A stretch of 38,931 nucleotides of DNA from Actinomycetales bacterium (GTDB lineage Bacteria; Actinomycetota; Actinomycetes; S36-B12; UBA5976): NCBI GenBank assembly GCA_027484085.1, contig JAIXQF010000003.1:1-38931 (forward strand), given 5' to 3'. The notes under the pieces were generated by a model. It was not told the origin of the DNA. It ran no database searches and worked only from the letters and a program-made list of their open reading frames with translations. This document shows, one piece after another, positions 33,529 to 38,931 of this stretch (the stretch's first letter is position 1; every line of letters starts with the position of its first letter). Both the position numbers and the translations under genes were made by a program.

Positions 33529-34590
33529 TTGGTGATTAATCAGAATTTTTGGAGTGGGAAAAGAGTTTTACTCACTGGTCATACAGGCTTCAAAGGCTCC
33601 TGGATGGGCATCCTTCTCAATATGCTCGGTGCGGAAGTTACAGGACTTTCTTTGCCTGCTGTTGGGTTACAAAATCTCTACTTTGAATTACCAAAAGCTA
33701 TCTGGTCAAAAGAGTTCATGGTTGATATTCGAGATGGACATAACTTAAAAAATTCCGTGGTGGCGGCTAACCCAGAAATCATTCTTCACTTTGCGGCTCA
33801 GGCATCTGTGTTGGAGTCATACCGAGATCCAATTTCGACTTGGCAGACAAATGTTGATGGTACGCAAAATCTCTTAGAAGCTTTAGGTGCGTTGAAAGGA
33901 CCGGTATCTGCATTATTCGTAACCACAGATAAGGTTTATAGGAATAATGATGAGGGAGGAGATTTTAGAGAATCTGATCCTCTGGGTGGAATTGACCCTT
34001 ACAGTTCAAGTAAAGCGGCCGCAGAACTTGTGATTCATTCTTATTCGAAGGGGATTTACGTAACTAGACCCGAAATCAAAATTTGCTCGGCGAGAGCTGG
34101 GAATGTAATCGGTGGTGGTGATTGGCTAGAGAATAGAATCGTTCCCGATATCGTTCGCGCCGCTAAATCGGGAGAGCAATTAATTGTGAGGAATCCTGAT
34201 TCGATTCGCCCTTGGCAACACGTATCTGACCCACTGTTTGGATACCTGGCTCTTGCCGAGCAACTCTCAGAGTCGACCGGCGATGATTTTCAAAGACCAT
34301 TTAATTTTGGACCAGAAGCAGGAAAAAATAGAACTGTCTTGGATTTGATTCACGCAATGAAGAACTATTTTGAGTTCGAATATCGGATTGAAAGTAATGA
34401 GCAATTCCATGAGGCAAAGACTTTGGGTCTGGATATCACACAAGCAAAACAGATGTTGTCCTGGCACCCTCTTCTGAGTTTCGATTTGACCATGGGGTTA
34501 ACCGGTAGTTGGTATGCAGATTACAGGCCAGGCAATGGTTATGAAATTACAACAAATCAGCTAAAGGGAATTCTTAGTCGTGCACGTTGA
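33529..34590 (+). CDS. rfbG: CDP-glucose 4,6-dehydratase
   Basis: A 353-residue NAD-dependent SDR converting CDP-glucose to CDP-4-keto-6-deoxyglucose. It shows VLLTGHTGFKGSWM (14-27), FAAQASVLESYRDP, FVTTDKVYRN and YSSSKAAAEL (YxxxK), and GNVIGGGDWLENRIVPDIVRA plus RNPDSIRPWQHVSDPL, which are specific to RfbG. TTG 33529 or GTG 33532 can be the start. Its stop lies inside the next gene, which starts 11 bases earlier. Confidence 0.93.
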   Translation: MVINQNFWSGKRVLLTGHTGFKGSWMGILLNMLGAEVTGLSLPAVGLQNLYFELPKAIWSKEFMVDIRDGHNLKNSVVAANPEIILHFAAQASVLESYRDPISTWQTNVDGTQNLLEALGALKGPVSALFVTTDKVYRNNDEGGDFRESDPLGGIDPYSSSKAAAELVIHSYSKGIYVTRPEIKICSARAGNVIGGGDWLENRIVPDIVRAAKSGEQLIVRNPDSIRPWQHVSDPLFGYLALAEQLSESTGDDFQRPFNFGPEAGKNRTVLDLIHAMKNYFEFEYRIESNEQFHEAKTLGLDITQAKQMLSWHPLLSFDLTMGLTGSWYADYRPGNGYEITTNQLKGILSRAR

Positions 34591-35101
34591 GCTAGAGATA
34601 CCGGGGGTTCACCTTTTTTCATACCCTAGAAATATGGATGAACGCGGGCATTTTGAACGAGTCTACGATGAGGCAGACTTAATAGTTCTGGGCTTGAATA
34701 CAAATTGGCCCCAACATAATTCAAGTTTTAATAAAAAAGCGGGAACTATCCGGGGCTTGCATTATCAGCTGGAACCGGCAATTGAAGATAAATTTGTGAA
34801 GTGCACCTCTGGCGCGATGTATGAAGTACTAATTGATTTGCGGCCTGGATCCAGCCATTACTTAAAGTGGATATCACTAAACCTCTCAGCAGTAGAGCCA
34901 AAGGGCCTATACATACCGGGCGGTGTGGCACATGGATTTCAAACACTTGAAGTTGGAACCACCGTGAGCTATCTCAACTCCATAAACTACGACCCTTCTG
35001 GACAAGCAGGAGTAAACCCAGTGAGTTCGTCTATAGATTTCGAATGGCCATTAGAATGTGCCGCCATCTCTGAGCGTGATTTATCTTTACCAAGAATATG
35101 A
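34580..35101 (+). CDS. CDP/dTDP-4-keto-6-deoxyhexose 3,5-epimerase-like (RfbC family)
   Basis: A 173-residue cupin. It has RGHFERVYD (22-30), GTIRGLHYQ (about 54-62) with the catalytic His, YEVLIDLRPGS, YIPGGVAHGFQTLE, which holds the second conserved His, and VSYLNS. Length and motifs fit RfbC. In this operon the substrate is more likely the CDP-linked 4-keto-6-deoxyglucose from RfbG than a dTDP sugar, because rfbA, rfbB and rfbD are absent. It should epimerise C-3 and/or C-5 before methylation by the next enzyme. The GTG start at 34580 overlaps the end of rfbG by 11 bases. Confidence 0.82.
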   Translation: MHVELEIPGVHLFSYPRNMDERGHFERVYDEADLIVLGLNTNWPQHNSSFNKKAGTIRGLHYQLEPAIEDKFVKCTSGAMYEVLIDLRPGSSHYLKWISLNLSAVEPKGLYIPGGVAHGFQTLEVGTTVSYLNSINYDPSGQAGVNPVSSSIDFEWPLECAAISERDLSLPRI

Positions 35102-35116
35102 AATGAGAAGATTGTC

Positions 35117-36340
35117 GTGAAATGCAGAAACTGCGGGAGTTCGCTCAGTCTTGAATTGATTGATTTGGGTTTTTCCCCACCATCTAACGCCTACCTATCA
35201 CCCGAGGATTTGAATAAGGTTGAAGTCTGGGTTCCTCTGAAAGTACTTGTGTGCCAAGTTTGTTGGCTTGTCCAAACCCTTGATTTTCATGGTGAGTCAG
35301 ATGTTTTTACGGAAAACTACGCCTACTTTTCTAGCACTTCGACTTCCTGGGTTGAGCATGCTCGAATATTTGTCGAAAATTCTGTTGCCGAATTGGGTTT
35401 GGGAGCAGACTCATTTGTTATTGAAGTGGCTTCCAATGATGGTTACTTACTTCAACATTTCAAGGATAAGGGCATTCCAAACCTCGGAATTGAACCGACT
35501 CGAAGCACTGCTCAGGCGGCTATCTCGAAGGGAATTGAGACTATTGTCGAGTTTCTTAATCCTGAGGTAGCTTCAAATGTGATTGCCACTCGAGGGAAAG
35601 CTGATTTAGTAATTGGTAATAATGTTTTTGCGCACGTTCCGGATATTCGTGGATTTACAGATTCTTTAGCGCTCTTGTTGTCAGAAGAGGGTACCTTAGT
35701 CTTGGAGTTCCCGCTTTTGTTGAAACTTCTTCAAGAAAATTCGTTCGACACAATTTACCATGAACACTTTTCATATCTCTCACTGCACTCATGCTTGGAT
35801 GTACTTTCCAGATCTGATTTACGAATTTGGAGAGTCGAGGAGCTAACGACGCATGGTGGTAGTTTACGGGTCTATGCGTCTCACGTTACGAATTGTAGAG
35901 TTATTGAAGATTCTGTAAACAAATTACTTGAGGTTGAGAGGGAATTTGGAATCAATTCGGCTGCGGCTTACACCAATCTGGCTGATGCTGCAAACAATTT
36001 AAGGGATAAAGTTCTTGATTTCTTAATTGCTTGCCGCAGAAATAATTTAAAGGTCGCTGCATATGGTGCTGCTGCGAAGGGAAATACACTACTTAACTTC
36101 GCTGGTGTTAAGCCCAATTTGATTCAAATGGTTTGTGACTCTGCACCTTCTAAGCAAGGAAAATACTTACCTGGGTCGCACATTCCAATTGTGAGCATGG
36201 ACGAACTGAATGAGTATTGCCCTGATGTTGTGGTCATACTGCCTTGGAATCTCAGCGTAGAGATCCTCACTCTTTTAAGAGCAAACCTGGATGTACGACC
36301 AAAGGTTGTTAGGTTTTCCCCATCCTTTCGAGAGCTCTAG
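35117..36340 (+). CDS. Sugar C-methyltransferase (TylC3/EvaC/NovU-like)
   Basis: A 407-residue enzyme with an N-terminal zinc site (Cys3, Cys6, Cys46, Cys49), a SAM-binding domain with VIEVASNDGYLL (101-112) and NNVFAHVPD, the family string TIYHEHFSYLS, and a C-terminal domain with AAYGAAAKGNTLLNFAG. This is the arrangement of NDP-4-keto-6-deoxyhexose C-3 methyltransferases of antibiotic deoxysugar pathways. It should add a methyl carbon to the CDP-linked 4-keto sugar, giving a branched sugar. GTG start with a weak GAGAAG element. Its TAG shares the four bases CTAG with the stop of the reductase on the other strand. Confidence 0.87.
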   Translation: MKCRNCGSSLSLELIDLGFSPPSNAYLSPEDLNKVEVWVPLKVLVCQVCWLVQTLDFHGESDVFTENYAYFSSTSTSWVEHARIFVENSVAELGLGADSFVIEVASNDGYLLQHFKDKGIPNLGIEPTRSTAQAAISKGIETIVEFLNPEVASNVIATRGKADLVIGNNVFAHVPDIRGFTDSLALLLSEEGTLVLEFPLLLKLLQENSFDTIYHEHFSYLSLHSCLDVLSRSDLRIWRVEELTTHGGSLRVYASHVTNCRVIEDSVNKLLEVEREFGINSAAAYTNLADAANNLRDKVLDFLIACRRNNLKVAAYGAAAKGNTLLNFAGVKPNLIQMVCDSAPSKQGKYLPGSHIPIVSMDELNEYCPDVVVILPWNLSVEILTLLRANLDVRPKVVRFSPSFREL

Positions 36341-37116
36341 TGGTTGGAAAACTTAGGCGCCCAACCGGAACTCACCAAATCATTAGTGTCTGCCATGCCT
36401 TGATAAGAGATTCGCTTTTCTTTCGAGCTTCCCTTGATTATCTCTAAATTCGGAAACAGTGAGGCAAGGAAACTTGAAACCTCTACGGTTTTGCCGGTGC
36501 CAATTTCTACTACCCCTCTGAAGTTAGCTACCAAGGAGTGGACTAATGCACTTGCTGCGTCGCGGACTTCAATAAAATCATGCTTGTCGTCAGGGGTCCC
36601 AAGAGTAAGAGAAACTTTGGATTCGATAGCTTCAGCAGCCTTTTTCAAAACAGCTGGTTTGCCATGTTCCGCTGAATAGACATAATGTAGTTGAAACCAA
36701 ACCCATTCATTAACAGGAGACTGTGAATCCAGGTAACTTCTAATCTCTGATTTACAAGTAGTGTAGACATCTTTGTCGATTATTAGCTTTTCAAGACAAG
36801 TCCCCAGGCCAGCAAATACAATGTGGTGTTTTTTGCAAATTTCCACAATTGCTTGGGTAATCTTCACCCATTCATAGTTTTCAGGTGAACTTCTGTAGTC
36901 AGTGTTGCTTGTTGAATACCATGCTGTTTGAACTAAAATTATCCTTTTCCCAGAATTGGAATTCCTTAATTCTTGGATGAGTGAATCTAGTTTTTTTTCA
37001 TCTCCTTCCCACCTAGGGATTTCAAAACATGGTATTCCAGCTTCAGAACAGGATTGAGCAACATGGCTTCCAATAAACCCATTTGAGCCAATGAGGGCAA
37101 TCACTAAATCATGCAT
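36337..37116 (-). CDS. NAD(P)-dependent SDR, probable CDP-4-keto-hexose reductase
   Basis: A 259-residue protein from the ATG at 37116. It has VIALIGSNGFIGSHV (5-19, Rossmann), GLGTCLEK (103-110) and VYTTCKSE with Tyr118/Lys122 as YxxxK. Similar proteins in CDP-sugar clusters reduce the C-4 ketone to give the final deoxysugar, which completes the rfbF-rfbG-epimerase-methyltransferase chain even though it is on the other strand. An epimerase cannot be excluded. The frame opens upstream to 37167, but AAAGGA a few bases before ATG 37116 sets the start. Its stop overlaps the methyltransferase stop. Confidence 0.7.
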   Translation of the reverse strand: MHDLVIALIGSNGFIGSHVAQSCSEAGIPCFEIPRWEGDEKKLDSLIQELRNSNSGKRIILVQTAWYSTSNTDYRSSPENYEWVKITQAIVEICKKHHIVFAGLGTCLEKLIIDKDVYTTCKSEIRSYLDSQSPVNEWVWFQLHYVYSAEHGKPAVLKKAAEAIESKVSLTLGTPDDKHDFIEVRDAASALVHSLVANFRGVVEIGTGKTVEVSSFLASLFPNLEIIKGSSKEKRISYQGMADTNDLVSSGWAPKFSNH

Positions 37117-37179
37117 TTTTTCCTTTCTCGATCCGCAACGACCTACTTGCGAAATCTTGAGTGGCACTTAATGCAAGAC

Positions 37180-37199
37180 GCGCTTCTAGCGCCTTTTTT
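37180..37199 (+). terminator. Intrinsic terminator-like hairpin
   Basis: GCGCT (37180-37184), loop TCT and AGCGC (37188-37192), followed by C and six T. This is a canonical stem plus U-tract for + strand RNA, although the stem has only five pairs. The only + strand transcript that could reach it is one running antisense through the reductase gene from the CDP-sugar operon. Confidence 0.45.
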
Positions 37200-37223
37200 G
37201 TGCGAGTTCTCAAGTTGAAAATC

Positions 37224-37352
37224 TTAATTGCTCATTTCCAGGGTTACGACTGAAAAGACAGATACGGGACTACTGGCATGAATGATTTCATCGGGGTCAT
37301 GGCTGCCGATGCATCCAGCACCTTTCGATAGCAACCTTGCTTGTTGGGTCAT
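37224..37352 (-). CDS. Possible small protein or leader ORF, 42 residues
   Basis: ATG at 37352 opens a 42-residue frame (N-terminus MTQQARLLSKGAGC) ending at TAA. It lies seven bases beyond TAGACT (37360-37365), inside CCCGATAGACTC, the same 12 bases found at the tmk promoter. No domain or similarity is recognised. It could be a small protein, part of the leader of the reductase gene 100 bases downstream, or chance. Confidence 0.25.
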   Translation of the reverse strand: MTQQARLLSKGAGCIGSHDPDEIIHASSPVSVFSVVTLEMSN

Positions 37353-37435
37353 AGGACTGAGTCTATCGGGGGCTCTGGAAGGCCTATCAGAGTCGAAGGT
37401 GGGCTGATTTCCGTTGGTTATGGCAAGTTGTTAGC

Positions 37436-37462
37436 GGTTACCAACTGATTCTGGGGTTACCA
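37436..37462. repeat. Direct repeat GGTTACCA x2, spaced 19 bases, upstream of the gene at 37469
   Basis: GGTTACCA occurs at 37436-37443 and 37455-37462, start to start 19 bases, so both copies lie nearly on the same face of the helix. Each contains the odd-length palindrome GGT-T-ACC. The second overlaps the likely -10. A regulator site is possible. Confidence 0.3.
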
Positions 37463-37468
37463 TTTCAC

Positions 37469-37972
37469 ATGCTCAGAAAATTCCAAGTCAACCGCAAGTT
37501 CTGGGTTGCTTTCGGACTCCTTGCAATCTCCTTAAGAATTTTTACGGGAGCCCCAGAAGCTCAGGTTAGTTTCTCATCTCTTCTTGTTGATCAAAAGATT
37601 GGCCAAGCGCAGGATTTAGGTCAACAGAGCGGTCATAAGCAGGTTGACTTTTTTTTCTCATCGGATGCTCATACGATTCCTGACAAGCATCGTGAAACTG
37701 CAACTTACAAGAAGTACATTTCACCCGATAACTTTATTGCAACTCTCGTCCACAAGACTCACGTGCCAGAAGTTAGGGATATGCCTCAAGATTTTGTTGA
37801 TTACTCGAGTGAGCTAAAGAGAATTTATCGTCCAACTTCACATTCTCCACCCGCAGTCGTGTCTGCACAGTTATCCACACACACGACTACGGCCGCTAAC
37901 TCGGCGACATTGGAGAAATGTTTTGGAGAGATTTCAATCAATAACAGTGCTAGGGAGTTCCGCAGCCTCTAG
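37469..37972 (+). CDS. Putative membrane-anchored protein of unknown function
   Basis: A 167-residue product. Residues 9-26 (NRKFWVAFGLLAISLRIF) after a basic N-terminus look like a signal peptide or membrane anchor. The rest is hydrophilic and rich in Ser, Thr, His and Gln, with no recognised domain. The ATG is preceded by TACCAT and five bases, so it may be leaderless. The last 50 bases overlap the SGNH-like gene in the +1 frame. It may be a secreted partner of that enzyme, or the two may be one gene broken by a frameshift. Function is not known. Confidence 0.5.
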   Translation: MLRKFQVNRKFWVAFGLLAISLRIFTGAPEAQVSFSSLLVDQKIGQAQDLGQQSGHKQVDFFFSSDAHTIPDKHRETATYKKYISPDNFIATLVHKTHVPEVRDMPQDFVDYSSELKRIYRPTSHSPPAVVSAQLSTHTTTAANSATLEKCFGEISINNSAREFRSL

Positions 37973-38648
37973 CTTTAAGAGTGAAGATCAAAGCAAATCC
38001 TGGCCATTGCTCTTGAAAAATGAGCTGCCAGAAGAAATCTATTTTAATGTTCGAATCAGAAGTGGGCTCACTTTAGTGAGATCGATCCCTGAGCTTGTTC
38101 AAGACGACTTGGTGGATTTATTCATCTTCCACTTTGGGACAGCGATTGGCTGGCCTAATTCTGTCGTCAAGCAAGGCATATTGTTTGGTGTCAATTTCAC
38201 TTCTGAGTTCGGTTTCCACCAATCCGCATTCAGAAGTTTAAACCGAAGTAGCCGGCTTAAGGCCAAGCTTCGTGCAATTCTTAGAAATTCAATAAAGTAC
38301 GCTCTTTTCTTTGCTGGCCAATACAGAACTCGGATTAGTAAAAGAGAGCTTGAGGATCAAATCCAAGCTGTCATAAGTTTAGCTCAAAATAAGAGTAGGC
38401 ACATAATTTGGATACAACATCAGGCGCTCCAACACCGAAGTATTTTCGTAGAAAGACTTAGTTATCTTCGCTACTACAAGGAAATAATTAGGTGCCTGGA
38501 AAAGTTCAAATCCCAGAATTTCACAGTCGTTACACTCCCAGAAAGTTTCTTGGTTCAGGATAACTACCTGCTAGATTCTGTCCATCTAAGTGAAGAAGGG
38601 CACCAGGAGCTACACAAACTGGTTCGTGAAGCGTATGAGCAATTTTAA
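37923..38648 (+). CDS. SGNH/GDSL-like hydrolase or acyltransferase
   Basis: A 241-residue protein. The N-terminal ITVLGSSAA (7-15) fits block I of SGNH hydrolases, where GxS carries the nucleophile, and the C-terminal LDSVHLSEEGHQEL contains the block V DxxH pair. The middle, with FIFHFGTAIG, corresponds roughly to the G/N blocks but is divergent. Such enzymes in glycan clusters add or remove acyl groups, commonly O-acetyl. The start is a TTG with GGAG seven bases upstream; a GTG at 37947 is possible. It overlaps the previous gene by 50 bases. Its TAA shares TTAA with the stop of the convergent GalE-like gene. Confidence 0.6.
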   Translation: MERFQSITVLGSSAASSFKSEDQSKSWPLLLKNELPEEIYFNVRIRSGLTLVRSIPELVQDDLVDLFIFHFGTAIGWPNSVVKQGILFGVNFTSEFGFHQSAFRSLNRSSRLKAKLRAILRNSIKYALFFAGQYRTRISKRELEDQIQAVISLAQNKSRHIIWIQHQALQHRSIFVERLSYLRYYKEIIRCLEKFKSQNFTVVTLPESFLVQDNYLLDSVHLSEEGHQELHKLVREAYEQF

Positions 38649-38931
38649 AAGAGGCTTTTAACGCTGGCTTCGAGTGAATATTGCGCAGTGAATCCCATTG
38701 CGCTCTTTGCGAGGTTGATGTCGGCACAAAGAAAAGCTGGATCGCCGGAACGGCGCGGGCTTTCAATAACTTGAGTATCTGATTTGTTGATTGCTTTGAG
38801 GACAAGGTCAATTACTTCCCGTACTGATGCACCGCGACCAGTACCGATGTTGAGCGCTGGTGGAAGTGGTTGGGTGGCGTCCGCTGCAGCTAGGTGTGCA
38901 CGGGCGATGTCACGAACGTCTACGTAATCGC
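38645..38931 (-). CDS. UDP-glucose 4-epimerase-like protein, C-terminal part
   Basis: The reverse strand encodes the last 94 residues of an extended SDR running in from the right edge. DYVDVRDIARAHLAA, then PALNIGTGRGASVREVID, is the C-terminal substrate-binding part of GalE (RDYxHVxDxAxAH and NxGTGxGxSVxE), followed by SPRRSGDPAFLCADINLAKSAMG, which is the sugar-nucleotide binding Arg-x-Gly-Asp segment. It would interconvert UDP-glucose and UDP-galactose. The 3' end is defined by TAA at 38645-38647; the start is outside the window. Composition appears more GC-rich than the adjacent glycan genes, so this may be a housekeeping flank. Confidence 0.85.
   Translation of the reverse strand, partial: DYVDVRDIARAHLAAADATQPLPPALNIGTGRGASVREVIDLVLKAINKSDTQVIESPRRSGDPAFLCADINLAKSAMGFTAQYSLEASVKSLF

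Larger units (their letters stand above)
37117..37468. other. Region between the reductase and the membrane-anchored protein
   Basis: A gap of 352 bases. It holds a + strand terminator-like hairpin (37180-37199), a - strand frame of 42 residues (37224-37352) preceded by TAGACT (37360-37365), a pair of GGTTACCA repeats (37436-37443 and 37455-37462) and a possible -10 TACCAT (37458-37463) for the gene at 37469. No recognised RNA family was seen. Confidence 0.5.

Noticed and set aside
34580-35101. dTDP-rhamnose pathway epimerase
   Set aside because: The partners rfbA, rfbB and rfbD are absent, and the gene is embedded between the CDP-glucose dehydratase and a C-methyltransferase.
32416-37370. 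12-base repeat GAGTCTATCGGG taken as a repeat family
   Set aside because: Dozens of 12-base matches are expected by chance in 39 kb; only its position near ATG codons was kept as an observation.
1-38931. CRISPR array, tRNA or rRNA genes, insertion sequences
   Set aside because: No regularly spaced repeats, cloverleaf or rRNA-like stretches, and no transposase or integrase frames, were found on either strand by reading.

Overview
The window is a surface-polysaccharide biosynthesis region from an actinobacterium, probably a small-genome, low-GC lineage such as the freshwater acI / Nanopelagicales group. Three things point there. The thymidylate kinase is fused to an MFS-type membrane domain and lies close to the DNA polymerase III delta' gene, an actinobacterial arrangement. 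Many genes start on GTG or TTG, or directly downstream of a -10 box (leaderless). Packing is extreme: all six tail-to-tail gene pairs overlap. The lineage is an inference; no rRNA or tRNA gene is present to confirm it.

Layout. Positions 1-174 hold the start of a sigma factor gene (- strand). From 293 to 14590 come a lipid-linked-oligosaccharide-type ABC transporter, a UDP-glucuronate 4-epimerase, a UDP-glucuronate decarboxylase, and glycosyltransferases on both strands (GT4, GT11-like, GT-A/GT2, WavE-type), an unrecognised polysaccharide protein and an FkbM methyltransferase. From 14855 to 27501 lies a nonulosonate module. A + strand operon (Gfo/Idh/MocA oxidoreductase, DegT aminotransferase, GNAT-glycosyltransferase-like fusion, PseA/WbpG-type amidotransferase, HisH-like, HisF-like, second PseA/WbpG-type amidotransferase) meets a - strand operon (pseB, pseC, hexapeptide acyltransferase, pseI, pseF). 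pseG is divergent from pseB. Together these should make CMP-pseudaminic acid and convert N-acetyl groups to acetamidino groups.

From 27498 to 32410 are a VOC/glyoxalase-like protein and three abutting genes: MFS-tmk, a GDP-mannose 4,6-dehydratase-like gene and holB. The dehydratase sits between two replication/nucleotide genes with no spare base on either side. From 32757 to 37116 is a CDP-hexose cassette (rfbF, rfbG, 3,5-epimerase, C-methyltransferase and a convergent reductase) that predicts a branched, C-methylated CDP-6-deoxyhexose. The window ends with a membrane-anchored protein of unknown function, an SGNH-like hydrolase, and the C-terminal end of a GalE-like epimerase.

Taken together, the window supplies nucleotide sugars (UDP-GalA, UDP-Xyl, CMP-Pse derivatives, a GDP-deoxyhexose, a CDP-C-methyl sugar), transferases to assemble them and one candidate flippase. 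The most unusual part is the operon at 14855-22089, where two PP-loop amidotransferase paralogues flank one HisH/HisF ammonia-supplying pair and are preceded by an uncharacterised oxidoreductase/aminotransferase/acetyltransferase-fusion trio. A recurring promoter pattern (TANNNT, six bases, start codon) suggests that leaderless transcription is common here. No transposase, integrase, CRISPR array, rRNA or tRNA was seen.
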